From Afifellaceae bacterium (GTDB lineage Bacteria; Pseudomonadota; Alphaproteobacteria; Rhizobiales; Afifellaceae), in contig JANQRH010000005.1 of assembly GCA_028284625.1 (NCBI GenBank), positions 186,001 through 250,000 of the forward strand: a stretch of 64,000 nt of DNA, in the 5' to 3' direction. The first letter of the stretch is position 1. The number at the start of each line of letters is the position of its first letter. A model generated the notes under the pieces. It did not search any database. It saw only the letters and a list, made by a program, of their open reading frames with translations, and was not told where the DNA came from. The position numbers and the translations under genes were made by a program. Shown piece after piece: positions 9,278-17,610 of this stretch.

Positions 9278-10294
9278 TTAGCGAACCGGCGGCGCGTAGA
9301 GGATGCCGCCGTCTCTCCACAGCGCGTTCAAGCCACGCTGAATGCCGAGATCGGTGTTGGGGCCGACATTACGCTCAAACATCTCGCTGTAATTGCCGAC
9401 CGCGGCGATCGCCTTTGCCGCCCAGTCATTGTCCAGGCCAATGGCTTCGCCGAACGATCCCTCAACGCCGAGAAGACGCGCAATGGCCGGATCGCCGCTG
9501 CCCTTCATCTCTTCGACATTGGCCGACGTGATGCCCATCTCTTCTGCGTTGATCAGCGCGTTCAGCGTCCACTTGACGATGTCGAGCCACTGATCGTCGC
9601 CCTGCCGCACGGCCGGTCCGAGCGGCTCCTTGGAGATGATCTCCGGCAGCACCATGTGGTCGCCCGGGTTGGCGAGCTTCAGCCGCTGGGCATAGAGGCC
9701 CGAGGCGTCCGTCGTATAGACGTCGCAGCGGCCCGCATCGTACGCGGCCACAACCTCATCGGCCTTCTCAAAGGCCACCACCTCATATTCCATACGCTGC
9801 GCACGGAAGTAGTCGGCAACATTGAGCTCTGTCGTGGTGCCGGTGTTCGTGCAGACTGCGGCGCCGGAAAGCTGCGTTGCTGAGTTGACGCCCAGATCTT
9901 TGCGCACCATGAAGCCCTGGCCATCGTAATAGTTGACGCCGGCGAAGTTCAGCCCGAGCTCTGAATCGCGCGACATGGTCCATGTCGTGTTGCGGCTCAG
10001 GAGATCGACCTCACCCGATTGCAGCGCCGTGAAGCGCTCCTTGGCCGAGAGCGGCGTGTAGCTGACTTTCGAATCGTCACCGAAGATCGCCGCGGCGATG
10101 GCCCGGCAGACGTCCACGTCAATGCCTGACCAGGCGCCCTGTGCGTCTGGGTTGGAGAAGCCCGGCAGCCCCTGGCTCACACCACAGACCAGCTCGCCGC
10201 GCTCTTTCACCTCGTCAAGCGTGGCTGCCGATGCAACGCTCGCTGTCAGACCCAGCGCAGCACCAGCAACGATCGGAAGAAGCATCTTACCCAT
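9278..10294 (-). CDS. aapJ: General L-amino acid ABC transporter, periplasmic binding protein
   Basis: Solute-binding protein of 338 residues. The N terminus is a typical signal peptide (MGKMLLPIVAGAALGLTAS, likely cleaved after ASA near residue 23). The mature part starts with LDEVKERGELVCGVSQGLPG, the usual AapJ/BztA beginning. GIDVDVCRAIAAAIFGDDSK and LLSRNTTWTMSRD are further family features. It heads the aapJQMP operon and is followed by a hairpin. Its upstream region (10295-10501) is shared with the divergent metC-like gene. Confidence 0.95.
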   Translation of the reverse strand: MGKMLLPIVAGAALGLTASVASAATLDEVKERGELVCGVSQGLPGFSNPDAQGAWSGIDVDVCRAIAAAIFGDDSKVSYTPLSAKERFTALQSGEVDLLSRNTTWTMSRDSELGLNFAGVNYYDGQGFMVRKDLGVNSATQLSGAAVCTNTGTTTELNVADYFRAQRMEYEVVAFEKADEVVAAYDAGRCDVYTTDASGLYAQRLKLANPGDHMVLPEIISKEPLGPAVRQGDDQWLDIVKWTLNALINAEEMGITSANVEEMKGSGDPAIARLLGVEGSFGEAIGLDNDWAAKAIAAVGNYSEMFERNVGPNTDLGIQRGLNALWRDGGILYAPPVR

Positions 10295-10501
10295 TGGTAG
10301 CGTATTCCCTTGTTACCTCACCTATATAGGACAGGTCAGTATCATTGACCGATCGTGGATGACGCCGGGTGCGTCTTGTCGGCCAATACCCGCCCCGGAT
10401 GCATCGGATCGAAATGCAAATGTCACATCCGGTCAAGGGCCACTTCCATTGGCGTTTTCGATCAACGTCCCTTATTGCGGGCGAGATCGGAAGGAGCCTC
10501 A

Positions 10502-11698
10502 ATGTCTGAAGACGACGCCGAAAACGGCCCGCGCCATGATCCAGAATGGCGCAGCGACACGATTTTGACGCATGCCGGCCTGGCGCCGCACGACTATCAT
10601 GGCTTCGTCAATCCGCCGCTGGTCCGCGCCTCCACCGTGCTTCACAAGGACGCGGACTCGTTGCTCGCCCGCGCCGGAGTCCGCTATCCGTACGGGCTGA
10701 ACAACACACCCACGATCGAAGCGCTGACCACGGCGCTGACGGCCCTTGAAGGCGAAAAAGCCGCAGGAACTGTGCTGCTTCCCTCCGGATTGGCGGCGGT
10801 CGCAATAGGCATCATGGCGGGTATGCGGCCGGCGTCGAAGGTGCTCATCCCCGACAACGCTTACTTCCCGTCGCGCCGTTTCGGAGATACCTCCCTCGCG
10901 CAGTTCGGCGGCGAGGCGGTGTACTACGATCCGCTCTCCATCGACGACGTGAAGAGCAAGCTCGACGGCGCCTCCGTCGTTCTGATCGAGGCGCCTGGCT
11001 CCCTCACCTTCGAGCTCCCCGACACGGCGAAGATCGTCGCGGCATCACGCGACGCCGGCGCGTTAACCGTGTTTGACAATACTTGGGCAACCCCACTCAT
11101 TTACCGGCCGCTCGACCATGGCGTTGACCTGGTCGCCTATGCCGGCACCAAATATTTCGGCGGCCATTCCGACCTGATGATCGGCTCCATCACCGCCAAC
11201 GCGGCAACTTGGCCGCGTCTCGCCCGGCTCCATAAGAACCTCGGTCTGCAGGCCGGTACGGAAGAAATATGGTTAGCGCTGCGCGGCCTCAAAACCATGA
11301 GCGTGCGCCTGGAGCGCCACGAGAAAAGCGCGCTGGCGATCGCCAAATGGCTGACGACACGCCCCGAGGTCGACCGGGTGCTCTGCCCGGCCCTTCCCGA
11401 TGATCCCGGTCACGCGCTTTGGCAGCGCGACTTCAAACGCATATCCGGGCTCTTCGGCTTTGTCCTGAAAGGCGGCATGCCTGAGGCCAAGCGCTTCTTG
11501 AACGCGCTGCGCCTCTTTGGGCTCGGTCCGTCCTGGGGTGGCTTTGAGAGCCTCGCCGTGGTGGCAGAGTTGGACCACGCCAGGACCGTTCGACCATGGA
11601 CCGAAGGCGCGGTGATCCGCCTCCATGCCGGCCTGGAGGACGTTGCCGACCTCATCACCGACCTGGAACGCGGTTTCGCCGCGCTCGCCGACGGCTGA
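10502..11698 (+). CDS. metC: Cystathionine beta-lyase (PLP-dependent)
   Basis: Cys/Met metabolism PLP enzyme of 398 residues. The PLP lysine lies in YAGTKYFGGHSD (about residue 216), the cofactor aspartate in VFDNTWATP, and RASTVLHKD near the N terminus. The family cleaves cystathionine to homocysteine, pyruvate and ammonia. The frame is open from 10355, but the ATG at 10502 has AGGAG upstream and gives the expected start. It is divergent from aapJ. Other members of this fold (gamma-synthase, gamma-lyase) are possible, but the whole sequence reads like rhizobial MetC. Confidence 0.85.
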   Translation: MSEDDAENGPRHDPEWRSDTILTHAGLAPHDYHGFVNPPLVRASTVLHKDADSLLARAGVRYPYGLNNTPTIEALTTALTALEGEKAAGTVLLPSGLAAVAIGIMAGMRPASKVLIPDNAYFPSRRFGDTSLAQFGGEAVYYDPLSIDDVKSKLDGASVVLIEAPGSLTFELPDTAKIVAASRDAGALTVFDNTWATPLIYRPLDHGVDLVAYAGTKYFGGHSDLMIGSITANAATWPRLARLHKNLGLQAGTEEIWLALRGLKTMSVRLERHEKSALAIAKWLTTRPEVDRVLCPALPDDPGHALWQRDFKRISGLFGFVLKGGMPEAKRFLNALRLFGLGPSWGGFESLAVVAELDHARTVRPWTEGAVIRLHAGLEDVADLITDLERGFAALADG

Positions 11699-11826
11699 CG
11701 CCGCCTCCAATGCCGCAAAAGAGCACCGCCCTGCCCTCGGCTTTTTTACGGTTTGGCCCTATATGTCCGATATGAGGCACGTGGCTTGACCGGGACGGCG
11801 GCTCGGCCTACCGCGGGCGTCGGAAT

Positions 11827-11903
<77 letters not shown>

Positions 11904-11951
11904 ATCAATCGACCGTCTGCGGCAAGACCGCTTGAACAACGTGAGACGACC

Positions 11952-12257
11952 ATGACAGCGCGCATCTATCGGCCCGCAAAGACCGCCATGAGCTCCGGCC
12001 GCGCCAAGACGCATCGCTGGGTTCTGGAGCACGAGCCGGCGCGCGCCCGCTCCATCGAGCCGCTCATGGGCTACACGTCGAGCGACGACATGCACCGGCA
12101 GATACGCCTCACCTTTGCAACGAAGGAAGCGGCCATCGACTACGCCAAGAGACACGGGCTCGCCTATCGTGTGTTTGAGCCGAAGAGCCGCACCAGACCG
12201 GCGATCGCCTATGCCGACAACTTTCGTCGCGACCGGACGCAGCCCTGGACGCACTAG
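11952..12257 (+). CDS. NDUFS4-like ETC complex I accessory subunit
   Basis: A 101-residue protein of the NADH dehydrogenase 18-kDa (NDUFS4) family, an accessory subunit near the peripheral arm of complex I in alphaproteobacteria and mitochondria. Family features are ARIYRPAKTAMSSGRAKT at the N terminus, WVLEHEP, EPLMGYTSSDD, LTFATKEAAIDYAKRHG (about 54-70) and the ending YADNFRRDR. It lies between tRNA-Pro and tRNA-Arg. Nuo core genes are not in this window. Confidence 0.9.
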   Translation: MTARIYRPAKTAMSSGRAKTHRWVLEHEPARARSIEPLMGYTSSDDMHRQIRLTFATKEAAIDYAKRHGLAYRVFEPKSRTRPAIAYADNFRRDRTQPWTH

Positions 12258-12298
12258 AGTTTGCGGCGGGGCGGAGCAGCCGAAGCGAGACACCAATC

Positions 12299-12374
12299 GG
12301 CCCCGTAGCTCAGGGGATAGAGCAGTAGCCTTCTAAGCTATTGGTCGCAGGTTCGAATCCTGCCGGGGTCGCCA
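12299..12374 (+). tRNA. tRNA-Arg (anticodon TCT), integration target
   Basis: Full cloverleaf with encoded CCA. The acceptor stem pairs 12299-12305 with 12364-12370 (one G-T pair). The anticodon loop CTTCTAA gives anticodon TCT, which reads the rare AGA/AGG codons. Its 3' half is duplicated exactly at 14495-14544, so the gene was used as an attachment site and stayed complete. Confidence 0.95.
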
Positions 12375-12377
12375 TTG
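12328..12377 (+). repeat. att direct repeat, tRNA-proximal copy
   Basis: Fifty bases from the anticodon arm through the CCA plus TTG are identical to 14495-14544. The bases just outside differ in both copies (A against T on the left, T against A on the right), which sets the repeat limits. This is the classical signature of site-specific integration into a tRNA 3' end. Confidence 0.93.
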
Positions 12378-12559
12378 TTGTCAATAACTTCGACGGTCAG
12401 AACACCCTACGGATCCAACTCGCCGGGCTGTCATTCTCGACTTTCGTTTGCAGCTTGCGGCTGTCGATCTCACTAACTCGTTGAATGCTAACCGTACGCT
12501 TGCCCGGTTGTATCGACGCGGAACGATCGCGACGCTCAACAGATCGGACAAGGCTGCAT

Positions 12560-13000
12560 CTAGTCGATGTCTTTATTGAGAATGAGCTCGGCCCAGAGTT
12601 CCCGGGCCATTTGCTCGTGAAGTATCACGTCATCCGCAGGCCAACGCCTAACAGCGACGTGCGCAGCGTTGTCATCGGTGCGTTCGTGGATAATCCGAAC
12701 CTTGTGGTTTCTGGCGTAACATCCATCCCGGATATTCCCTGCATTTCCGAGAGCGAACCCGCCCTTGGCGGTTGGCTTCATATTGCTTCTGCGGAAAGTG
12801 TCTACAAGCGCCGCTATCTGCGTATCACGGTCGCCTTCAAAATACTCAAGCCACGCTGCCGAAAGGTACGCTTCGCCTTCCCTTAGCCGGAACGCGACGG
12901 CCTCAATGCCCACGACTTTTTCATTTTCGTCTTTGCGAAGACGAGCCCAAGGAACCGCCCTTAGCAGATGATGTTCGGCATCAATGTACGTGACCGACAC
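12560..13000 (-). CDS. Unrecognised 146-aa protein, third gene of the tRNA-Arg cassette
   Basis: I do not recognise the family with certainty. The N-terminal half contains AFRLREGEAYLSAAWLEYFEG (about 36-56). It recalls short uncharacterised proteins with an LSxxWLExF motif, but that is memory, not a search. Charged residues are frequent, including HERTDDNAAHVAVRRWPADD near residues 104-123, with several histidines that could bind metal or serve catalysis. No signal peptide or membrane segment is seen. Its start overlaps the end of the preceding gene by 20 bases, so it is translated from the same mRNA. Codon use is less GC-rich than in flanking genes, which fits recent transfer. Confidence 0.75.
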   Translation of the reverse strand: MSVTYIDAEHHLLRAVPWARLRKDENEKVVGIEAVAFRLREGEAYLSAAWLEYFEGDRDTQIAALVDTFRRSNMKPTAKGGFALGNAGNIRDGCYARNHKVRIIHERTDDNAAHVAVRRWPADDVILHEQMARELWAELILNKDID

Positions 13001-13604
13001 TTCCGAACCATTTCGTTGGGTCGTAGGGGGCTAGTACAATAGGTAAACGTTGGGTGTCGGAGAGGCCCGCTCCATACTCAACCTCTCCGTCCAGTGGACG
13101 CGAGACCAGCCAGCGCACACGATCATTAGGCTGACACTCGATTGAAAGCCTGTAGTCGTCGACCGTCCAAGATGCGATTAGATATCCGTCCGACGTCGCT
13201 GACAGACCTGGCCGCCGGGCCGGGTTCAGAACAAAGATCATCCGTAACAAGGTTGCGAATGAAGAGAGTGTGGGCGGCAGATCGCTGTCCTCCCAGTTCT
13301 CTAGTTCCAGCAGCCCATCGAGCTGCTTAAATAAGCTTTGACGCCAATCGCGCTCCAGGTGCATCGCGACGCTGGCGGTGTGGACTTTGAAGCTCGCTAA
13401 GGCATCGTAGAGTCGCTCCTCGAGCGATGCCTCGCGACTGACTTGCGGGTGAGGGCGAGTTGTCCGTTCGCGTATCCCCCTGAGCAGCTTGTCTATCTCT
13501 TTCGATTCGTCACTGGCCCCCGCGGACTGGGACGCAATTGATGTTCCAGAAAGAAGCTGGGTCACATCACGAAGCCGAGTTGTTTCGAGGTCAAACGGAT
13601 TCAT
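12981..13604 (-). CDS. Unrecognised 207-aa protein, second gene of the tRNA-Arg cassette
   Basis: Family not recognised. Residues 1-115 look mainly helical and charged (SKEIDKLLRGIRERTT, SLEERLYDALASFKVH). The C-terminal part from about 130 looks beta-rich: RRPGLSATSDGYLIASWTVD, then YRLSIECQPNDRVRWLVSRP. A PxLxxTxDGxxxxxW pattern of this sort appears in small uncharacterised proteins I associate with TIGR04255 neighbours, but I cannot confirm this. There is no membrane segment. Its ATG overlaps the stop of the TIGR04255 gene by 4 bases and its own end overlaps the next gene by 20, so the three proteins are probably made in fixed ratio and may act together. Confidence 0.75.
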   Translation of the reverse strand: MNPFDLETTRLRDVTQLLSGTSIASQSAGASDESKEIDKLLRGIRERTTRPHPQVSREASLEERLYDALASFKVHTASVAMHLERDWRQSLFKQLDGLLELENWEDSDLPPTLSSFATLLRMIFVLNPARRPGLSATSDGYLIASWTVDDYRLSIECQPNDRVRWLVSRPLDGEVEYGAGLSDTQRLPIVLAPYDPTKWFGSVGHVH

Positions 13605-14329
13605 CGGCTAAACAGCTCTCGGGCGGCATCTGTGATCGAGGCTTCGAAGATTGCGTTCTTAACATCCCGCATTTCAGATACAAGGGACCAAACGTCCTTG
13701 TCAGTTTGAGGCAAGTTGGCATCACGGCATACGTCAATGTCCAACAAGAATGAGAGGTGCTCAAGCAGCGGTGAGCGGACAGAACCAGAGTTTAGAATCA
13801 GTTTAAGCCCGTCCTGAAGCGGTCTTTGGACCTGGATTGTGTATGCCTCTATGGGTTTCCATTGGAACTGCGGCATATTCATAGATATACGAAGAAAATC
13901 CTCTATACGAATCGGCGAGTCTTGGGCAGGTATATCGATTCGGTTGATGAAGCGAACACCAATTCGCGATATCTTCAGTCTGCCTACCGCCTTCCTCCAA
14001 ATCTTCCAATCCCTGATCGCACGGTGCTGAAACCCCTCCCAACCATTGTAGGGCGCAAGTCTCGAGCAAACGAGAACTGTCGATCGAAGCAACGCGACAT
14101 CGGCCCGGTCATCGGAGCTGAGTCTGAGGCCACCCCATTTGAACTCGGGTGTGGGCAACGGCTTGCTGCCGCCCTGAAGCAGAAACTCGGCATGCTCCTC
14201 AGCATCTTGATTCGCGTAGAAGCGCTTCAATCGGCCGCCAGCTTTCTCGACTTTCTCCCGAGGCGCCGGCTTCTCAAAGTTGATCGCAATTACAGCCTCT
14301 GTGATTGGAGGGCGATTGTATGTCGGCAT
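13601..14329 (-). CDS. TIGR04255 family protein
   Basis: A 242-residue protein that fits the sporadically distributed TIGR04255 family: the N terminus YNRPPITEAVIAINFEKP matches the usual start (PPxxEAVxxxxF), RIGVRFINRIDIP (about 142-154) is the core motif, and a late EHLSFLLDIDVCRDA strand follows. The function of the family is unknown; it is patchy in bacteria and often near mobile genes. It is the first gene of the three-gene cassette, its stop overlapping the next start by 4 bases. No strong ribosome-binding site precedes ATG 14329. Base composition is lower in GC than in the chromosome around it. Confidence 0.8.
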   Translation of the reverse strand: MPTYNRPPITEAVIAINFEKPAPREKVEKAGGRLKRFYANQDAEEHAEFLLQGGSKPLPTPEFKWGGLRLSSDDRADVALLRSTVLVCSRLAPYNGWEGFQHRAIRDWKIWRKAVGRLKISRIGVRFINRIDIPAQDSPIRIEDFLRISMNMPQFQWKPIEAYTIQVQRPLQDGLKLILNSGSVRSPLLEHLSFLLDIDVCRDANLPQTDKDVWSLVSEMRDVKNAIFEASITDAARELFSR

Positions 14330-14494
14330 CGGGCAGTTCCAAATCCATCATCCACCGAAACATTTTTAGGTGCCACGGACACCCAACCATAGGATAGGTT
14401 CCCAACGCGCCGATTACCAATTCCGACTTTCGCTCTTTGTCCGGTCCTTGCAGCTACGGCAACGTGGCCGCTCGCAATCCATGTCGTTCGACCT

Positions 14495-14544
14495 GCCTTC
14501 TAAGCTATTGGTCGCAGGTTCGAATCCTGCCGGGGTCGCCATTG
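14495..14544 (+). repeat. att direct repeat, distal copy (tRNA-Arg 3' half)
   Basis: Exact copy of 12328-12377. It has the anticodon arm, T arm and acceptor 3' strand but no 5' half, so it is not a working tRNA gene. It marks the far end of the inserted segment. Confidence 0.93.
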
Positions 14545-14629
14545 ACTTGCTCTGTCGTCCGGATATCCGAAGCAACACCCGCCGGGGCCGTTAAGGCCCA
14601 ATGAGCGCGGCGGCGACGGAGGCTTGGGC

Positions 14630-15583
14630 GTGGACGCAGAGGTGATCCGATATGTCATCGCCGTGTGCACCGCCCACCGGCCGGAAATGCTGCGCGCCTG
14701 CTTGACCTCCATCGCGGCTTTGGATGTCCCCACCGGCGGAGAACTGGCGGTCGTGATTGTGGAGAACGACACAGAGCCGCGCTCCGCCGAGATCGTCTCC
14801 GAGATATCCGCGAACAGCGCCATAGCCATGCACCATCGCCTCGAGCCGCGGAGAGGCATCCCGATCGCCCGCAACACGGCACTGGAACAGGCGATCGCCG
14901 CGGGCGCAGATTGGATCGGCTTGGTCGATGACGACGAGACAGTCGATCCCGATTGGCTTTGCCAGGCTGCTGACGCATGCCGTGAGCATGATGCGGACAT
15001 CGCGACCGGCCCCGTCAGGCGGACATTTGAAGCGCCGGTTCCGCATTGGTGGAAGAGCCAGGGTGTCAGAGACATGGAGACCGGCACGCCGCTCACCCAG
15101 GCATCGACGAACAACATCCTCATGAAGGCGCGTGTGATCAGCAGCGACGGACTCAATCTGCGCTTCGACGATAGGCTGACGTTCGGCAACGAGGACCTCG
15201 ACTTCTTCCGCCGGGCGCACGCCGCCGGCGCGCGGATCGTGTGGGCCGCCGATGCGTGGGTGGAGGAACGCATTCCCGCGTCTCGCGTGCGTCCGATGCG
15301 GCTGATCAGCCGCCTCCACATGGCCGCGGCCGCAAGCACCTACAATGAGGTGCTGAATGAGGGCCCCCTGAGGCCTGCCCTCCGGTCGCTGCCGCGCGCT
15401 CTGCGCCGTATCGTGATCGGCTCGCTCTCGCTGCCGGCCGGCTTGCTCGTCAGGGCGTTTTCGTCCAGGCAGGGCGAGGCGATTTGGTATAAGGGGCTTG
15501 CCCGTATCGCTCGGGCGACGGGTACTCTGCGTGGCCTCCTTGGGTACCGGCATCGATATTACGACCAGATCGACGGCCGTTGA
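14630..15583 (+). CDS. Glycosyltransferase family 2
   Basis: GT-A fold transferase of 317 residues that moves a sugar from a nucleotide sugar to a growing glycan. The nucleotide-binding start YVIAVCTAHRPEMLRACLTS is at residues 6-25, the metal-binding DDD lies in IGLVDDDETVDPDW near residue 100, and the catalytic region is FGNEDLDFFRRAHAAGARI (about 182-200). The start is GTG 14630, 7 bases after GGAGG; the TTG at 14624 is too close to that site. It is the first gene of a plus-strand group with a GT4 and a methyltransferase, which points to surface polysaccharide or lipopolysaccharide synthesis. Donor and acceptor cannot be told. Confidence 0.88.
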   Translation: MDAEVIRYVIAVCTAHRPEMLRACLTSIAALDVPTGGELAVVIVENDTEPRSAEIVSEISANSAIAMHHRLEPRRGIPIARNTALEQAIAAGADWIGLVDDDETVDPDWLCQAADACREHDADIATGPVRRTFEAPVPHWWKSQGVRDMETGTPLTQASTNNILMKARVISSDGLNLRFDDRLTFGNEDLDFFRRAHAAGARIVWAADAWVEERIPASRVRPMRLISRLHMAAAASTYNEVLNEGPLRPALRSLPRALRRIVIGSLSLPAGLLVRAFSSRQGEAIWYKGLARIARATGTLRGLLGYRHRYYDQIDGR

Positions 15584-15627
15584 GGTCCCTCCCAACTTCC
15601 ATGTCTGACAGCCGGGAATAGACAATC

Positions 15628-16710
15628 ATGCCGACCAGCAATCCGCGGCTCGCGCATATCCATCTCGGCATAGATGGCGGGGCGGAGAGGTTCTTCGTTC
15701 GGCTCGTTCGCGGGCTCGCGCAGCGTGGGATCGAGCAGATCGTCTTTGTGCGGCCCGACAGGCCCTGGCGCGCGGAAATTGCGGAATACTGCGAGACGCA
15801 TGAGTTCAAATACCGCCGCTCCTTCCCGAAGAAGCAGCTCACGATTCTTCGCATCCGGCAGATCATCCGTCGCTTTGGTGCAGGCGCGGTTCTCGCCTGG
15901 ATGAACCAGGCGCCGCGCTGGATCCCCGCCCCGCGCCGCGACTTTCGGACCTTCGCCCGGCTTGGCGATTTCCCGCTGGATTTCAAGAATTTCGGCCGCG
16001 TGGAGACGATCATCGGCAATACGCCGGAAGTCGTGCACCGCTGCGTCGAGATGGGCTGGCCCGCGGAGCGCACGCGCATGATCAGCAATTTCGTCCAGCC
16101 CGGCATGCACGATCCGATAAACCGGGCAAGCGCCTCCACGCCCTCCGACGCGGTTGTGGTCGTGGCGCTCGGGCGTTTTGTACCGCGCAAGGGCTTCGAT
16201 CTGCTCGTTGAGGCGATCGCCCGTACCGACAATCTGTACCTGTGGCTCATCGGAGACGGCCCGGAGGTTGAACCGATAAAGGCGTTGGTCGCGCAACACG
16301 GCCTGGAAGACCGCGTACGATTGCTCGGCTGGCAGCCGAACGGCCTCCCCTATATCAAGGCGGCCGATATTCTGTGTTGCCCCTCGCATGAAGAACCGCT
16401 CGGCAATGTCGTTCTGGAGGGCTGGGCCGCGAGCAAGGCGGTGGTCGCCACCGCCAGCGAAGGGCCGAGCTGGCTGATCGATCACGAGCGCACCGGTCTG
16501 GTGACACCCCTCGGGGAGATCGAGCCCCTCGCCCAGGCGCTCGCGCGTCTAGGTCGTGACGCCGAGCTGCGCCATCGATTGGCGGCAGCCGGCGCCGCTA
16601 AACTGGACGAACAATTCTCCGAAGAGGCGATCTGCCAGTCCTATATCGATTGCCTGATAACGCCGCGTGATGCGCAAGGCCAATCCATCGAGATGGGCCC
16701 GAGACCATGA
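15628..16710 (+). CDS. Glycosyltransferase family 4 (GT-B)
   Basis: Retaining GT-B glycosyltransferase of 360 residues. The N-terminal domain starts with HIHLGIDGGAERFFVRLVRG; the glycine-rich loop and acidic residue there are typical. The C-terminal donor-binding domain includes ALGRFVPRKGFDLLVEAIA (about 174-192), the EX7E motif in HEEPLGNVVLEGWAASKAVV (about 254-273), and DHERTGLVTP. Its stop overlaps the next start by 4 bases (ATGA), so the methyltransferase at 16707 is coupled. No membrane anchor is seen; it would act at the cytoplasmic face of the inner membrane. Confidence 0.9.
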   Translation: MPTSNPRLAHIHLGIDGGAERFFVRLVRGLAQRGIEQIVFVRPDRPWRAEIAEYCETHEFKYRRSFPKKQLTILRIRQIIRRFGAGAVLAWMNQAPRWIPAPRRDFRTFARLGDFPLDFKNFGRVETIIGNTPEVVHRCVEMGWPAERTRMISNFVQPGMHDPINRASASTPSDAVVVVALGRFVPRKGFDLLVEAIARTDNLYLWLIGDGPEVEPIKALVAQHGLEDRVRLLGWQPNGLPYIKAADILCCPSHEEPLGNVVLEGWAASKAVVATASEGPSWLIDHERTGLVTPLGEIEPLAQALARLGRDAELRHRLAAAGAAKLDEQFSEEAICQSYIDCLITPRDAQGQSIEMGPRP

Positions 16711-17585
16711 GGAAGAGGAGCTCGTTCCACTTCATCTCCGGCGACCGGCGCCTTTCGAAGATCGAGCGCTTCTCATACAGGCTAAGCTATTCGGCCGAGC
16801 GGGCGCTGGCTGCGCTGAAGCCAGCGAAGACGCCGATCGAGATCTACCGACCGACATTTGACCGGGCCTCCTATGTGCGGTCGTTTGGCGAGGCGATGTT
16901 GGACGCCTCTGCCGCGCGCGTCCTTTGCTACGACTTCATCGCCACACACGGCGCCAGTGTGTTCGCGCCCGATCGGGCTGTCATCGATCTCGGCTGTGGT
17001 CGGGGAAACTATGCCGCGCATATAAGGCGCAACTTCGGGTACCGTCGTTATGTCGGCTATGACATCGAGCGCCGCCCGGATTGGACCGATCTTGAAGCAG
17101 AAGACACGGCGTTCGGCGTCAAGGAACTCGGCGTCGATCCCATCGACGCGACCGGCTACGACGTGGCGTTCTCACAATCGGTCTTGGAGCACGTCGCCAA
17201 CGATGCCGCCATCTTTCACCGCATCACGGCAAACCCGTCGCGTCTGCTGACGCATCTGCATCTCATTCCAGCAGTGAAGTCGTACGAGGAATATCGGTAT
17301 CACGGCTATCGACGCTACGCGCCCTATCAGATCGACCGTCTGACGGCCGCTCCGGGAGTACATTCCGTGCGTGCGTTTGCGTTGGGGAACTATGTGACGC
17401 GAGCACTACAGTTCGGTCGCAAAGGGAATCGGTCTGCTCGCCGCCGCAAGGCCGCGAGAACGGCAATCTACGACCCGTCAAAGACGATGTTCGATAACTT
17501 GCTCGCCCACCGAGACACGATCGACCCGACGACCGCAGGCGAAGCCGAGTTCTATGCTGTGATGTTCGAGCAGGCCATTACGTGA
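16707..17585 (+). CDS. SAM-dependent class I methyltransferase
   Basis: Protein of 292 residues with the SAM-binding motif VIDLGCGRGNYAAHI (about 91-105), the acidic loop VGYDIERR, and a motif IV-like VAFSQSVLEHVAND (about 152-165). The Pfam Methyltransf_11/23 type fold is clear; the N-terminal 85 residues and the basic C-terminal part are not recognised. Translationally coupled to the GT4 gene, it may methylate the glycan or its lipid carrier. The last third contains a basic stretch (RKGNRSARRRKAAR). Confidence 0.82.
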   Translation: MRKRSSFHFISGDRRLSKIERFSYRLSYSAERALAALKPAKTPIEIYRPTFDRASYVRSFGEAMLDASAARVLCYDFIATHGASVFAPDRAVIDLGCGRGNYAAHIRRNFGYRRYVGYDIERRPDWTDLEAEDTAFGVKELGVDPIDATGYDVAFSQSVLEHVANDAAIFHRITANPSRLLTHLHLIPAVKSYEEYRYHGYRRYAPYQIDRLTAAPGVHSVRAFALGNYVTRALQFGRKGNRSARRRKAARTAIYDPSKTMFDNLLAHRDTIDPTTAGEAEFYAVMFEQAIT

Positions 17586-17610
17586 CCGACAACGGCACTG
17601 TCGCTGTGGC

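Larger units (their letters stand above)
12328..14544. mobile_element. Integrase-less mini-island in tRNA-Arg
   Basis: The segment between the two 50-bp att copies has a repeat-to-repeat period of 2167 bp. It is visibly richer in A and T than its flanks. It holds three overlapping minus-strand genes and nothing resembling an integrase, transposase or excisionase. Bases 12378-12559 and 14330-14494 inside it hold no gene that I can support; the latter must contain the cassette promoter. Outside the right repeat, 14545-14629 is short chromosomal sequence leading to a glycosyltransferase gene. It may be a satellite moved by an integrase in trans, or a larger island that lost its integrase. Confidence 0.85.

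Noticed and set aside
14495..14544. Second tRNA-Arg gene
   Set aside because: Only the 3' half is present; there is no D arm or 5' acceptor strand, so it is an att repeat.
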